From NCBI RefSeq assembly GCF_018320785.1, contig NC_054878.1, positions 47,332,061-47,396,060 on the forward strand: a stretch of 64,000 nt of DNA. Direction: 5' to 3'. A program made the position numbers and the translations under genes. Every line of letters begins with the position of its first letter. The stretch's first letter is position 1. Origin of the DNA: Cheilinus undulatus. Its lineage: Eukaryota > Chordata > Actinopteri > Labriformes > Labridae. Under the pieces are notes generated by a model, which saw nothing but the letters and a program-made list of their open reading frames with translations, was not told where the DNA came from and did no database searches. Positions 11,241 through 22,843 of this stretch are shown piece by piece.

Positions 11241-12755
11241 TGGTGTCCAAACTATGGCCCGCAGTCCAATTTCAATTGTACCAAGGAGGATTAGGGCAAA
11301 AAAAAAAAAAAGACGCATTTTTTTTCTTTTTTACTTGTGGGAAATAAATTAAAATTTTTAGATCAAAGTAAGAATTCTAAGATTAAAGACAGAAATCTGA
11401 GATTAAAGACAGAAATCTGAGATTAAAGACAGAACTCTGAGATTAAAGACAGAACTCTGAGATTAAAGACAGAACTCTGAGATTAAAGACAGAAATCTGA
11501 GATTAAAGACAGAACTCTGAGATTAAAGACAGAACTCTGAGATTAAAGACAGAAATCTGAGATTAAAGACAGAACTCTGAGATTAAAGACAGAACTCTGA
11601 GATTAAAGACAGAACTCTGAGATTAAAGACAGAACTCTGAGATTAAAGACAGAACTCTGAGATTAAAGACAGAACTCTGAGATTAAAGACAGAAATCTGA
11701 GATTAAAGTCAGATCTCTGAGATTAAAGACAGAAATCTGAGATTAAAGACAGAACTCTGAGATTTAAGACAGAAATCTGAGATTGACAGAAATCTGAGAT
11801 TAAAGACAGAACTCTGAGATTAAAGACAGAAATTTGAGATTAAAGACAGAAATCTGAGATTAAAGACAGAACTCTGAGATTAAAGACAGAAATCTGAGAT
11901 TGACAGAAATCTGAGATTAAAGACAGAAATCTGAGATTAAAGACAGAAATCTGAGATTGACAGAAATCTGAGATTAAAGACAGAACTCTGAGATTAAAGA
12001 CAGAAATCTGAGATTGACAGAAATCTGAGATTGACAGAACTCTGAGATTAAAGACAGAACTCTGAGATTAAAGACAGAAATCTGAGATTGACAGAAATCT
12101 GAGATTGACAGAACTCTGAGATTAAAGACAGAAATCTGAGATTGACAGAAATCTGAGATTAAAGACAGAACTCTGAGATTAAAGACAGAAATCTGAGATT
12201 AAAGACAGAACTCTGAGATTAAAGACAGAATTGTGAGATTAAAGACAGAACTCTGAGATTAAAGACAGAATTGTGAGATTTAAGACAGAACTCTGAGATT
12301 AAAGACAGAAATCTGAGATTAAAGACAGAACTCTGAGATTAATGACAGAATTGTGAGATTAAAGACAGAACTCTGAGATTAAAGACAGAAATCTGAGATT
12401 AAAGACAGAACTCTGAGATTAAAGACAGAAATCTGAGATTAAAGACCCAAATCTGAGATTAAAGACAGAATTGTGAGATTAAAGACAGAACTCTGAGATT
12501 AAAGACAGAAATCTGAGATTGACAGAAATCTGAGATTAAAGACAGAAATCTGAGATTAAGGACAGAACTCTGAGATTAAAGACAGAAATCTGAGATTAAA
12601 GACAGAACTCTGAGATTAAAGACAGAACTCTGAGATTAAAGACAGAACTCTGAGATTAATGACAGAAATCTGAGATTAAAGACCCAAATCTGAGATTAAA
12701 GACAGAATTGTGAGATTAAAGACAGAACTCTGAGATTAAAGACAGAATTGTGAGT
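11241..12755 (+). repeat. 20-bp tandem array (about 69 units) beside a hAT-like end
   Basis: From 11,381 the unit GATTAAAGACAGAACTCTGA repeats in near-perfect register. Variants are AAATCTGA, AATTGTGA, GACCCAAATC, and a 17-bp form lacking three A (GATTGACAG). The GACCCAAATC variant occurs at about 12,444 and 12,681, 237 bp apart (eleven 20-bp units plus one 17-bp unit), indicating segmental duplication within the array. The preceding GTGGTGTCCAAACTATGGCC at 11,241 looks like the end of a hAT-type element, so the array may be expanded transposon filler. Confidence 0.95.
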
Positions 12756-13677
12756 TTTAAGAGAACGTGAGCTCATGGTGTGATGATGACAGCGCTGTCA
12801 GCTGGAAAGACTCCTGAACTGCTCAGAAACCCTTGAGCTAGGATTGCATTAAGGCTCTGAGTGTTTCTTACATTTGCACAAAAGTTCTGACAATTTCCCA
12901 TATTTTTGCAGTGTCAAGTCTGTATGCAAAAAAGCTTAATTCTCACCCAATCTTTATCAGGACTTTTTTCTCTTAAAAATTTTCAGTGAGTCTGTGGGTG
13001 AATGCAACAGATAATATTCAGTGAGTGAGCTGGTGGGTTAACAGCATTTATATCCAAAGACCAGTGGCGTGCATTAAAGCAGCTTCATATTCTTTTCTGC
13101 TGCTGGTCAGCCTCTGTTCTGTTACACCAAGAATACGTCCAATCACACACAGCGTTGATTTAAAGGCAGTGACGGTCTATGTAGCGTCAGCCACCCTTCA
13201 AATGTTCTCACCTCTGACCAAATCAACCAGATCCCTCTGCGACAATACCAGACCCCAGGCTTAAAAACATTAGCAGCTGGCTCTGTCCACTTCTTACACC
13301 CAGTCTATGAGAAAACAACCTTACCATCACCCTCACAGTAAGCTCAGCGCCATACTGAGTCTTACTGACATGGCACTGGGTAGATTTATCAGAATCTGCA
13401 GGGACTCTGTGCATAAAGCAGCTGGTTTTCTGTAAATGAAGGAGACAGCTGGATAGGTTTTTCTCTCTGTGATCCTCTGAAGATTTTAAGATATGAAGGT
13501 TAAATCCGAGAAGATGCTCAGTGACTTGAGATATCCTCCACCATGATCCACCTGTGTCAGCCTCACCTCTGATAGGAGCGTCAATTAAGACGGGTTTCTC
13601 TCTCAATCAAAGCAGTGATAAAAATGCAAGATAACCCCACCAATCTGACTACGCCTGCAGGCACGTTTACCCTAGAG
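12756..13677. other. Intergenic, no gene seen
   Basis: Mixed composition, not obviously repetitive. The 127-codon minus-strand open frame at 13.2-13.6 kb has no recognisable domain or splice context. Confidence 0.25.
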
Positions 13678-14489
13678 CAGTGATACTCAACGTGTGGCTC
13701 TTTAATGTCTTCATTTTGAATATTATTCCCCCAGAAAACTTTAAAAAAGGAAACTTTTTGCCCCTTTTTACCATTTTTTTTTTGCCATTTTTCATCCATT
13801 TAAACTACCTTTTGTCATTAAACGCCACATTTTTTCCTACTTTTCCCCATTTTTGTCACTTTTTTCCAATTTTTGCCCTTTTCACCATTTTTTGCCACTT
13901 TATGCCCATTTAAGCTACCTTTCGCCATTAAATACTACTATTTTCTTATTTTTTGCCTATTTTGCCACCTCTATTAGTCACTTTTATCCCATTTATGCTC
14001 TTGTCACTGTATTTTGCCCATTTAAGCATCCTTTTGCCATTAAATGCCACTTGTTTCCTATTTTTTTTGCCCATTTTTGTCAATTTTCACTCTTTTTTTT
14101 TGCCTTGTTTTGGCCACTTTTAATCCATTTCTGCTGCTCTAAGGCCATTTTTACCACCTCTTGTAGCAACTTTTCGACCATTTTAGCCACTTTTATCCTG
14201 ATTCTTTGCAATTTTTTTGCCCATTTAAGCTGCCTTTTGCCATTATATGCCCATTTACCCCATTTTCCCCACCTTTTTACAGCCTTTGTGCCCATTTTAG
14301 TCACTTTTTACTCCTTTTTTGCAGCTTTTTGATCACCTGTAGTTACATTTTTTCTGACTTTCCACCCATTTTTGCCATTGTTCACCCACTTTTCTCCATT
14401 GTATGCCTGTTTGCCCCTTTTTCCCTCATTTTTTGCTGGCATTTTTTCAACAAGCGGCCTCTTTGGTTAAGCAGGGTTAAGTAATGCTG
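13678..14489 (+). mobile_element. Family B hAT-like element, 4 internal blocks
   Basis: Left end CAGTGATACTCAACGTGTGG; right end eroded (GGTTAAGTAATGCTG against the expected GTTGAGTAACACTG). The interior is TTTTTGCCACTTTT filler. The block core GCCATTAAATACCACTT recurs about four times (near 13,815, 13,924, 14,037 and 14,236). Target-site duplications are not readable. Hydrophobic Phe/His/Pro-rich open frames on the plus strand are filler translations. Confidence 0.8.
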
Positions 14490-14799
14490 CATTAACCAGA
14501 GCATACTGACAACAACAGAACATGGTCTTCCTAAAAGCACCTCTACAGATAATACTGCACATCAGTTCCAGGCACTCAAAGGGCTTAAACACAAGAGGTA
14601 CAAATATGTACACCTACCTATATATAAATGGATATACATATGATGCATGCACAAAAATGGTAATACTGCTGATTGTACTAGAGAGCAACCTTTACTATGA
14701 CATACATGGGAACTACGTAGCCGTGCATGGTTCTGATGCCACCACTGATGTCCTGGGATCTGAGTTCTTGCTGTCTCATGTTGTCGTTGGGTTACTATC

Positions 14800-15420
14800 T
14801 TGATCAGGTTTTCGTTCAGGTTCTTTAAGTGCTCAGCTCTGTGAGTAGCAATGCCATCTGCAGGATTCTGGAGCTCTGCGGGATCCCGCCTTCACTCATC
14901 CAGCAGATGTCTGTCCTAAATTCTGGTCCAGAGAGTGCTGAAGTGTGGTCTCCTGGACCGAAATATCCAGGTATTACAGGATGCCTTGGATGCTGCCGTT
15001 GAATCTGTGTCTGTGGATGGTGAGAGCATGGAGATTAGGCTTGGTATCGTAATCCATCTATCCGCTGACTGTGAGGCTGAGATCAGCTGCAGACTTGGAC
15101 TCCAGATGGGGCGATGGGTTCACTGAGCAAGACAGTGTGGTGTTCCTGGTGTCTGAGCATGCGGACTAAAGTCAGAGTCTTTGGGTCCTTGGCTCTCCCC
15201 GTCCTAGTGTACTCTTGTGAGGCCTGATCATTGACTGATGGCCAGAGGTGCCTGGACTCCTGGCACCTGGCATGATTTCCTAGACCTGATCCAGCCAGGG
15301 CAACCGCATGCATCGTTTGGGATGAGCTGGGCAGATACCTGGAGAGATGGGGCATGGGCCTGGAGGATGGCTAGAGCGGTACAAGACCAAGGTGCTCCCG
15401 TACCTGAGCTGTTCTGATGA
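14800..15420 (+). pseudogene. Dead non-LTR retrotransposon 3' fragment
   Basis: At 15,163-15,230 one frame reads RTKVRVFGSLALPVLVYSCE, then a stop where Trp is expected, then SLTDGQRCLDSW. This matches the end of reverse transcriptase in fish LINE-type elements (pattern K-R-V-F-x-x-L-V-L-P-V-L-L-Y-G-C-E-x-W). Several stops and frameshifts show it is inactive. Upstream fragments (DGESMEIRLG... near 15,020) fit the same decayed ORF. The LINE clade is not assigned. Confidence 0.6.
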
Positions 15421-17092
15421 TGTTGGGTGTCATTTGTTCGCGGTTCTTTTGTTTGGGTTCTGTTGGTTTTTCTCATGTGTCAAAGCTATTTGTTTTTAAA
15501 AGTGCTACAAATAAAGATTTAGTAATAATTATTAGGGACTGCTTTTATTTTCCTTTGTCTTTACTTCTTTGTGCTAAGTTTTTGCATCATCCCACATGTA
15601 GAAAAGTTGATTTTACATTAAAAACAGTGAATCAGAGCTCCGGGCTGCCATTGCAGTGCTCGAAGTCCCTGTTTTTACCTGGATCTCTCTGGAGAAAAGA
15701 CACACTGAAATAATCTCTGAGATAATCCTTGATAACTGTCGACTCAAAGAAAGCTAAACACCTTTATTTTTCCCCTGCAATGATTGAAAACTCTAATAAA
15801 AGGCTAAAATCGTACTCCGACTCTTTCGCCAGACTAATATTTGTACACTTTGTGTATCTGGAAAGCTTTAATAATCTCCGCTAAAACATTTGAGGGAGCG
15901 TTTGGTGATGGGTGGCCCGCCCTTTTGGCTTTCAAGCAATTAATTCAGCTTTCTGACATCAAACCGTGGGCTCAGCTCGACAGCTTGGAGCTCAAATAAA
16001 AAAATAGAAAAGGCGAGTTCTCCTGGGAACAGAGCAAAGATGGCAGGCTCCTTTCTGCTCTGTTTGCTCAGTGGCTCTGAGAGCAATCTTCCCCCCGACG
16101 TGAAGACAATGAGCGGGCGGAGAGAAAGGCCCGGCGGCGGGAATGAACAGTTTGGAGTATTTACTCAGTGGAGGAGCAACCACAAAGGCAGAGGCGAGGC
16201 GTTCCCATGAATCAAGGCGCCGTCTCAGGCCTCTTTTTGTTTTGCGGCTCTGCTTCTGAGCTATTAGACGACTCTACAGATAACTGGTTTCATGTCATTT
16301 AGATCCTTTTCTCTGTAAAACTGTACCATCAGGTGACCCGCTTCGGTTTGTTTTATTTGGCCGCTTTAACACACGTGGAGCTGTGGATCAGCCCTCCATA
16401 TTCCCCCTGATATTCAGCCTCATTGAGTGTTTCCTCACTTCAGATGTGGGAGAATGAAGTCCACATTCAGGCCAATAACGCTGACGTTTAGCTGTAGTTG
16501 ACCATTGCCCCGCCAAATTTTTATCCCCACGTTAAAAAAAAAAAAAAGCACAAACTCTCTGGGTGGCCGCGCTGGAGGTCTGAAAGGCATCCAGAGTGAC
16601 GCTTAAGCTCTTTTCACCTTAAGAAAGCGTCATTGTACATGTGAGTGAAAGGGAAACTGCTGTCTATAAGATTTTATTAAGTATCTGCTGCTCAAACACC
16701 CATGTTCTCACCACGCAGACGTCCAGGAGGAACAAAGATGAAGATTTTCAACCATGCTCTGAAGGAGATTTAAAGGAAAGTCAAGTGATTTTAATGGGCC
16801 AACCCAACTGTATAAAGCTTTTATTTTTAAAGCGTGTTGTCTGAGCTAAATTTACAAAAATTAAACCAGCCTTGTAATATTCAATATCTTCACCAATTTT
16901 GTTTTGTAATTTGATACTCTAATGTGGTCGTGTCTCTTGTGTGCTTAGTCAAAAGTTGGTGACCGATATTTTTCATCACTTTTTCATCTAACGAATTGAA
17001 AACTGGTCCATTCTGGTAAAACTCATGTCTACATATTTGGACACCAGTAAGGAAATTTTCTCAATTCTCTGAACTTTACTTGACTTGAATGA
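15421..17092. other. Unique intergenic block, candidate conserved non-coding DNA
   Basis: Lacks the repeats that fill the surroundings, and 15,880-16,280 is clearly richer in GC. No exon or long open frame. Contains TGGGTGGCC (15,909-15,917), one mismatch from the Gli consensus TGGGTGGTC, and a homeodomain-like CAATTAATT just after it. It lies about 8 kb 3' of the forkhead gene. Conservation cannot be tested here. Confidence 0.3.
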
Positions 17093-18333
17093 GCCCCTGA
17101 TAAACCCAGAATGGCCCCTGATAAACCCAGAGAATGGCCCCTGATAAACCCAGAGAATGGCCCCTGATAAACCCAGAGAATGGCCCCTGATAAACCCAGA
17201 GAATAGCCCCTGATAAACCCAGAGAATGACCCCTGATAAACCCAGAGAATGGCCCCTGATAAACCCGGAGAATGGACCCTGATAAACCCGGAGAATGGCC
17301 CCTGATAAACCCAGAGAATGGACCCTGATAAACCCAGAGAATGGCCCCTGATAAACCCAGAGAATGACCCCTGATAAATCCAGAGAATGGCCCCTGATAA
17401 ACCCGGAGAATGGACCCTGATAAACCCGGAGAATGGCCCCTGATAAACCCAGAGAATGGACCCTGATAAACCCAGAGAATGGACCCTGATTAACCCAGAG
17501 AATGGACCCTGATAAACCCAGAGAATGGACCCTGATTAACCCAGAGAATAGACCCTGATAAACCCGGAGAATGGACCCTGATTAACCCAGAGAATAGACC
17601 CTGATAAACCCGGAGAATGGCCCTGATAAACCCAGAGAATGGCCCTGATAACCCCGGAGAATGGACCCTGATAAACCCGGAGAATGGCCCTGATAAACCC
17701 AGAGAATGGCCCTGATAACCCCGGAGAATGGACCCTGATAAACCCGGAGAATGGCCCTGATAAACCCAGAGAATGGCCCTGATAAACCCGGAGAATGGAC
17801 CCTGATTAACCCAGAGAATAGACCCTGATAAACCCAGAGAATGGCCCCTGATAAACCCGGAGAATGGCCCCTGATAAACCCGGAGAATGGACCCTGATAA
17901 ACCCGGAGAATGGACCCTGATAAACCCGGAGAATGGCCCTGATAAACCCAGAGAATGGCCCCTGATAAACCCGGAGAATGGACCCTGATAAACCCGAAGA
18001 ATGGCCCCTGATTAACCCAGAGAATGGACCCTGATAAACCCGGAGAATGGCCCTGATAAACCCAGAGAATGGCCCTGATAACCCCGGAGAATGGACCCTG
18101 ATAAACCCGGAGAATGGCCCTGATAAACCCAGAGAATGGCCCTGATAAACCCGGAGAATGGACCCTGATAAACCCGAAGAATGGCCCTGATAAACCCAGA
18201 GAATGGCCCTGATAAACCCGGAGAATGGACCCTGATAAACCCGAAGAATGGCCCTGATAAACCCAGAGAATGGACCCTGATAAACCCAGAGAATGGACCC
18301 TGATAAACCCAGAGAATGGACCCTGTTAATCCG
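17093..18333 (-). repeat. 23-bp minisatellite array 2 (about 54 units), inverted relative to array 1
   Basis: Head-to-tail units read CCTGATAAACCCAGAGAATG on the plus strand, the reverse complement of the array-1 unit. Variants include CCCGGAGAAT, CCCGAAGAAT, GATTAACCC and GATAACCCC, plus 22-bp units (GGCCCTGA). A sub-pattern alternating GGACCC, GGCCCC and GGCCC units dominates the second half. Confidence 0.98.
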
Positions 18334-18359
18334 GATTTTTTGTTTTACTTTCTAAGCCC

Positions 18360-18710
18360 TCCTTACCTTATACGGCCATTTTTGCCACTTTTTGCAAACC
18401 ACTTTCACCATTTTCAAGCCATTTTTGCATTTTTTTAACCCTTGTTGCTTGTATTAACCCCCTCATTACTACTTTTACACCTTTTAACCAATTTTTGCTA
18501 CATTATCTCAACTTTTTTTGCAACTTTTAACATGTTTTTAAAAATTTCAGCCCATTTTCAGCCTCTCTTTTACCCCTTTATGCTACTTTTAAATATTTCT
18601 TTGCCACTTTTTAGCAGCTTGTATCCATTTTCCACCCATTTTTGCCACGTGTAACCTGCTTCCACCACTTTTTTGCTACTTTTAACCCAGTTGTGCCATT
18701 TTTGCACAAA
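18360..18710. repeat. T-rich GCCATTTTTGCCACTTTT filler
   Basis: Degenerate filler of the family A/B kind directly abutting minisatellite array 2. Likely the remnant interior of the element in which the array expanded. Open frames here are low-complexity. Confidence 0.6.
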
Positions 18711-19542
18711 CATCCAGTCTTACTCAGGGATGAACTGGGTATGAGTTGGAGGAATAAGGTCAAAGGTCACTGTGACTGCGAGCCCATAGTTCGAGGATGC
18801 ATGGTAGGATTTTTCTTAAATGTGGCACAAACCTGCAGCACGATAATCTTTCAGTGTGGTTCTCTGTGTTGTCCAGTTCAGATCAAACTTCTGCTAAAGC
18901 CGCATCCCCGCTGATCTCTTCATCAGCCGCCATTGTTTACAGGCCTGCATTCATGTCAACGAAGTCACACCTGTTGCTACTGCCTCTTTCTCCTCAAATG
19001 AGGCTATCTCTATCATGTTATTTTGCATATAGGTGCATCAAACAGTGTAGTGTGTAAACATATCTTTAAAATGAAAATTCCAGGATGCTTCAATAGTGCC
19101 CTCTGAGATGAAGCTTTCACTTTTGACTTTGTCATGGAAAAAAAATCCCAAACTGGATCATTTTTGGCCATTTTCCAAGGTCCTAACTTTTCAAAGTCCT
19201 CCCAGGGTTTCCATCTGATCAACTTATTTTTTGTTGTGCCACTAGATGAGACATTGACGATGAAAACTTACCAAAAACTTTTTTCATTACTCGAAGTGTG
19301 TGTGGCTGTGGCAAGCCCTCAAATTTGCATGATTTTTGGAACAAAAAGGAAGTTATTTATATCTCAGCTGTAAATGGTCCAGCCAGACCACTGGCTTGCC
19401 GTACAACTAAACCTCATCCATGACTACCGCTTCGTTCTGTGCAAACCCCGCTGATTGGTCTGGTCTGTTCTCGGATTGAAATCTGGCCAATCAGTTGGCT
19501 TTGCGAGGTTAGAAATTTGCAGCCTTTTTTATTGCTCTAAGA
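18711..19542. other. Intergenic, no gene seen
   Basis: Not obviously repetitive; no exon with credible splice sites recognised. Confidence 0.25.
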
Positions 19543-20535
19543 CAGGGGTGTCAAACTCAAGGCCGAATCTGACTGGTAGTACAGTTATACCCGGCCCTCA
19601 AGATCATATCATATTCTTATTATAACTGGCCCAAAAATATGAGGTCTGCAGATTTCCTCCAGTATAAAAATGTAAACTTAGCCATGATAATATCAAATAT
19701 CCTTAAGTCATAAAAATGTGAAAAAATAAAGAGTAAAAATAATTAGATTAAAAAGAAATGTGGGTAAAGAAATTCATTTCATATTTTCAATTTTGCATTG
19801 CACAATTATGACTTCAATCTATTCTTTGGACTTTTATCTAATATTTTGAACTTTTCAATTTTTTATTTGACTTTTTATCTCATACTTTGACCTTTTCAAT
19901 TTTATTATTTTAATGTTTTATCTCATATCTTGACCTTTTAAATTTCTTATTTGACTTTTTATCTCGTATTTTGACCTTTTCAATTTATTTTTTGGACTTT
20001 TCATCTCACATTTTGACCTTTTCAATTTTTTATTTGACTTTGTTTCTTATATTTTGACCTTTTCAATTTCTTATTTTGACTTTTTATCTCATATCTTGAC
20101 TTTGTCAATCTATTATTTGGACTTTTATCTCATATTTTGACCTTTTCAAATTATTAATTCAACCTTTATGTCATATTTTGACATTTTATGTGCACCATTT
20201 TAACTTGTAAGTCATATTTCTGCCGTAGAAAACATGGTTGTGACTTTCCTTTTTATATATTTGCCTTTTATAACTATTATTTTAACATCTAATTTTTTTT
20301 TACCTTTCGAAGCAATAAGTTAGACTTTTTATTTCAGATTTTATGCCTTTTAACTAACCATTTTGATTTTTTAAATCTCAGAAATTATTTATCATCATTG
20401 CTAATCTTTTCCCCCAAAATTCATTACTGTTGAAAATGAGGTTAACAGTTTGGTTAAAAGTGGACCCTGTTAGACCCTCAGGTTAGACCTTCATTCAGAA
20501 TCCGGCCCCTGCTGTCATTGAGTTTGACACCCCTG
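19543..20535. mobile_element. Complete hAT-like element, CAGGGGTGTCAAACTCA type (993 bp)
   Basis: Ends CAGGGGTGTCAAACTCAAGG and TGAGTTTGACACCCCTG are inverted repeats. Flanking 8-mers CTCTAAGA (19,535-19,542) and CTCTAAGC (20,536-20,543) are a near-perfect 8-bp target-site duplication, as expected for hAT. No transposase. The interior is a degenerate tandem repeat (TTTTATCTCATATTTTGACC ... TTTTCAATTT) with a period somewhat under 50 bp. Confidence 0.88.
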
Positions 20536-20543
20536 CTCTAAGC

Positions 20544-21780
20544 TGTCATCAGCAAACATTAAGAGAGACACAGCAGAACACCAACAGTGGTTAGAAAGAT
20601 TCACTGAGCATATAAGAGCTTTAGGTCTAGTTTTTATTCTGTTGGCATGTAAACGTCTGTACTTTTTACTATCATGACCTAACCTTTACCTCCTGTAGCA
20701 GAGCAGGTCATGTCTCTCTGTCTCATCTCTAACTAAATCAAAATAAAAAAAACAGTCCCTAGAGTCAGGCGGGTCTCAGGCTGTCTCTCTCTCTCTCTCC
20801 TGATCTTAAAACCAGCAGAGGGTCTGATGAAGCTGAGTGTAAATATGATGAGGAGAGTCGTCGGTCTGTGCAGGTTTACTCAGAGCTCACGCCGTCTGAC
20901 TGCAGCCGGAGAGGAGGCTGAATCTGCAGAAAGAAACACAACACTGAGGTCTAGACCGGTCCGATTGTCTTTGTCCTGAAATCTGCTCAGAGAAATTCTG
21001 AGACATTTGGAGCCATCTTATCAGGCTCACACGAGACTGAACTATCAGCATTTTAATGCTTGATGAAATCACCTCTAGCTTCCCTGCAGGGTGAATAAAA
21101 AGACGAGATTTTCATGTTAATGTTGAGAACAAAATGCATTTATCAGAGAGGTTGGCAGTTCCTCTGTGGCTCTATCATAATAATTAACGACACACTAAGT
21201 TTTTTTTTTTGAATGGATCTGACTTTGCAGAAAAAGAATAACTCTAAAAGAGAACGCTGCCAGAAGGATGTTTTAAATGATTAAATTGACCGATCTGATA
21301 GGACGAGTAAAATAGTCAGGATAAAAAATATGTTTCAATATTTCATTCCCTGTGAATGTCTTAAGCTTATTTATATTATAAAAATAAAAATAATTTTTAA
21401 AAATAAATAAATAAAATAATAAAATAAAATGAATATTAAAATAAGGGAAAAAAGTTTCAGTACAATTTACACCATATTGGTTTTTCTGCCGCATACACAT
21501 TAATAGAAGTTTCCTTTTTTTATATCCGACTTACATTTTTAAGCAAAAAACCTTCATCTTCCTCAAATTTGCTCTAACTGGGTGCAAAAGGAAAAGTTCC
21601 CCTGAGCTGTCTGTGGGTCCTTTTTCCCAAAATTTTAGATGCTAACATTCCTGCAGCAGTTATCCTGTTAGCATGCTAATACATGCATGCAACACAGAAC
21701 ATGTAAGCTTGTTAGCATGCTAATGATGACATGTTTAACAGAGGTTTAGTGGTGAAAAGTAGGATGGCTTTAACCCAGTG
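20544..21780. other. Intergenic, no gene seen
   Basis: Short CT repeats near 20,790 and an A/T-rich stretch at 21,360-21,430; otherwise unassigned. 21,773-21,780 (ACCCAGTG) is the left target-site duplication of the next element. Confidence 0.25.
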
Positions 21781-22059
21781 CAGGGGTTTTCAAAGTGTGT
21801 GAGAGTGAGCCTCCCCTAAGAGAAAATTATTCATTGGGTGGACCCCCACCCACATAAACATTCAGATTTTAAAAAAAAAGTAACCATATTTTCAAACATT
21901 TATGTCTAATTTTAAATATTTTTACATTTTTATATCTTTGATATTTTGGTCTGCAAATGTCCTTAAACATCCATCTTTACCAGGTAATCAGTTATTTGGT
22001 TTCAGTAATGAATTTATTGCCAATACTACCTGATTATTCTGCTCTGATAATCCTTAAAG

Positions 22060-22634
22060 CAGCGTTACTCAACCAGAGAGCCAAACTGTTAAAAAAATAC
22101 CTCTGCAAGAGCCACAATCTAAGAGGTGAAGCAAGAACAGCTTAAAGTAGCAATAACAGTAAGTGAAAGATGGCAAAAATGGTCAAAAAGCAGCAAAAAA
22201 AATGGGTGAAAATGGGCAACAATGGGGATAAAAAGTGAAAAAAGATGGGTGAAAAGTGAAAAAAAAAAAGAGTAACAGGTGGCAAAAACAAGGCAAAAAA
22301 AAGTTTAAAAAAGCAGTTAAGAGTGGCAAAAATGGGCAAAAAGTAGGAAAAAGTGGTATTTAATGACAATAGGATGTTTAAATGGGTGAAAAATGGCCAA
22401 AAAAAAAAGTTTAAAAGGGCAAAAATTGGAAAAAAAAAAAAGTGGCACATAGAAGTGGCAAAGAGTAGGAAAAAAGTGGTATTTAATGACAAAAGGATGC
22501 TTAAATGGATGAAAAGCGCCAACAGAAGGTATAAAAGGGGCAAAAAAGTTTCCCTTTTTAAGGTTTTCTGGGGGAATAATATTTAAAATGAAGACATCAA
22601 AGAGCCACTAATAATCACACATTGAGTATCACTG
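22060..22634 (-). mobile_element. Family B hAT-like element, 2 internal blocks (575 bp)
   Basis: Ends CAGCGTTACTCAACCAGAGA and CATTGAGTATCACTG. A perfect 8-bp target-site duplication CCTTAAAG flanks it (22,052-22,059 and 22,635-22,642). The block core GTGGTATTTAATGACAA appears twice (near 22,357 and 22,480). Shortest family B member here. Confidence 0.92.
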
Positions 22635-22700
22635 CCTTAAAGTAACTGTAAATCTATTCATTTGCTCCATGCACAGCAGAAGTTCGTAAAGCAAATCACT

Positions 22701-22702
22701 AT

Positions 22703-22749
<47 letters not shown>

Positions 22750-22751
22750 TT
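22701..22751. repeat. (ATTT)n microsatellite
   Basis: About twelve perfect ATTT tetranucleotides inside the older hAT element. Confidence 0.97.
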
Positions 22752-22843
22752 CATTCAGGTTTATGGTTCCGTGCCTCCCCTGAAGTTCTGTGGCGCCCCC
22801 CAGGGGAGGCCCGCCTCACACTTTGAAAACCGCTGGCCCAGTG

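Larger units (their letters stand above)
21781..22835. mobile_element. hAT-like element, CAGGGGTTTTCAAAGTGTG type, with nested insertion
   Basis: Inverted ends CAGGGGTTTTCAAAGTGTG and CACACTTTGAAAACCGCTG. Flanking 8-mers ACCCAGTG and GCCCAGTG match at 7 of 8. A younger family B element (22,060-22,634) sits inside it. Directly after it, 'cagtggttcccaaacttt' (22,840) may be the end of yet another hAT element. Confidence 0.87.

Noticed and set aside
11381-12755. CRISPR-like direct repeats
   Set aside because: The repeats are contiguous without unique spacers, the host is a vertebrate, and there are no cas genes. This is a minisatellite.
13680-14484. Chains of Phe/His/Pro-rich 'membrane-like' open frames (also at 1.6, 22.1, 41.9, 43.5, 51.4 and 53.3 kb)
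   Set aside because: All coincide with TTTTTGCCACTTTT filler of non-autonomous elements. The hydrophobicity reflects T-richness; start codons and lengths differ between copies.
17093-18333. Arrays 1 and 2 as arms of one functional inverted repeat or origin
   Set aside because: They are 7.2 kb apart with other arrays between them, and unit variants differ between the two. Independent expansion is the simpler reading.
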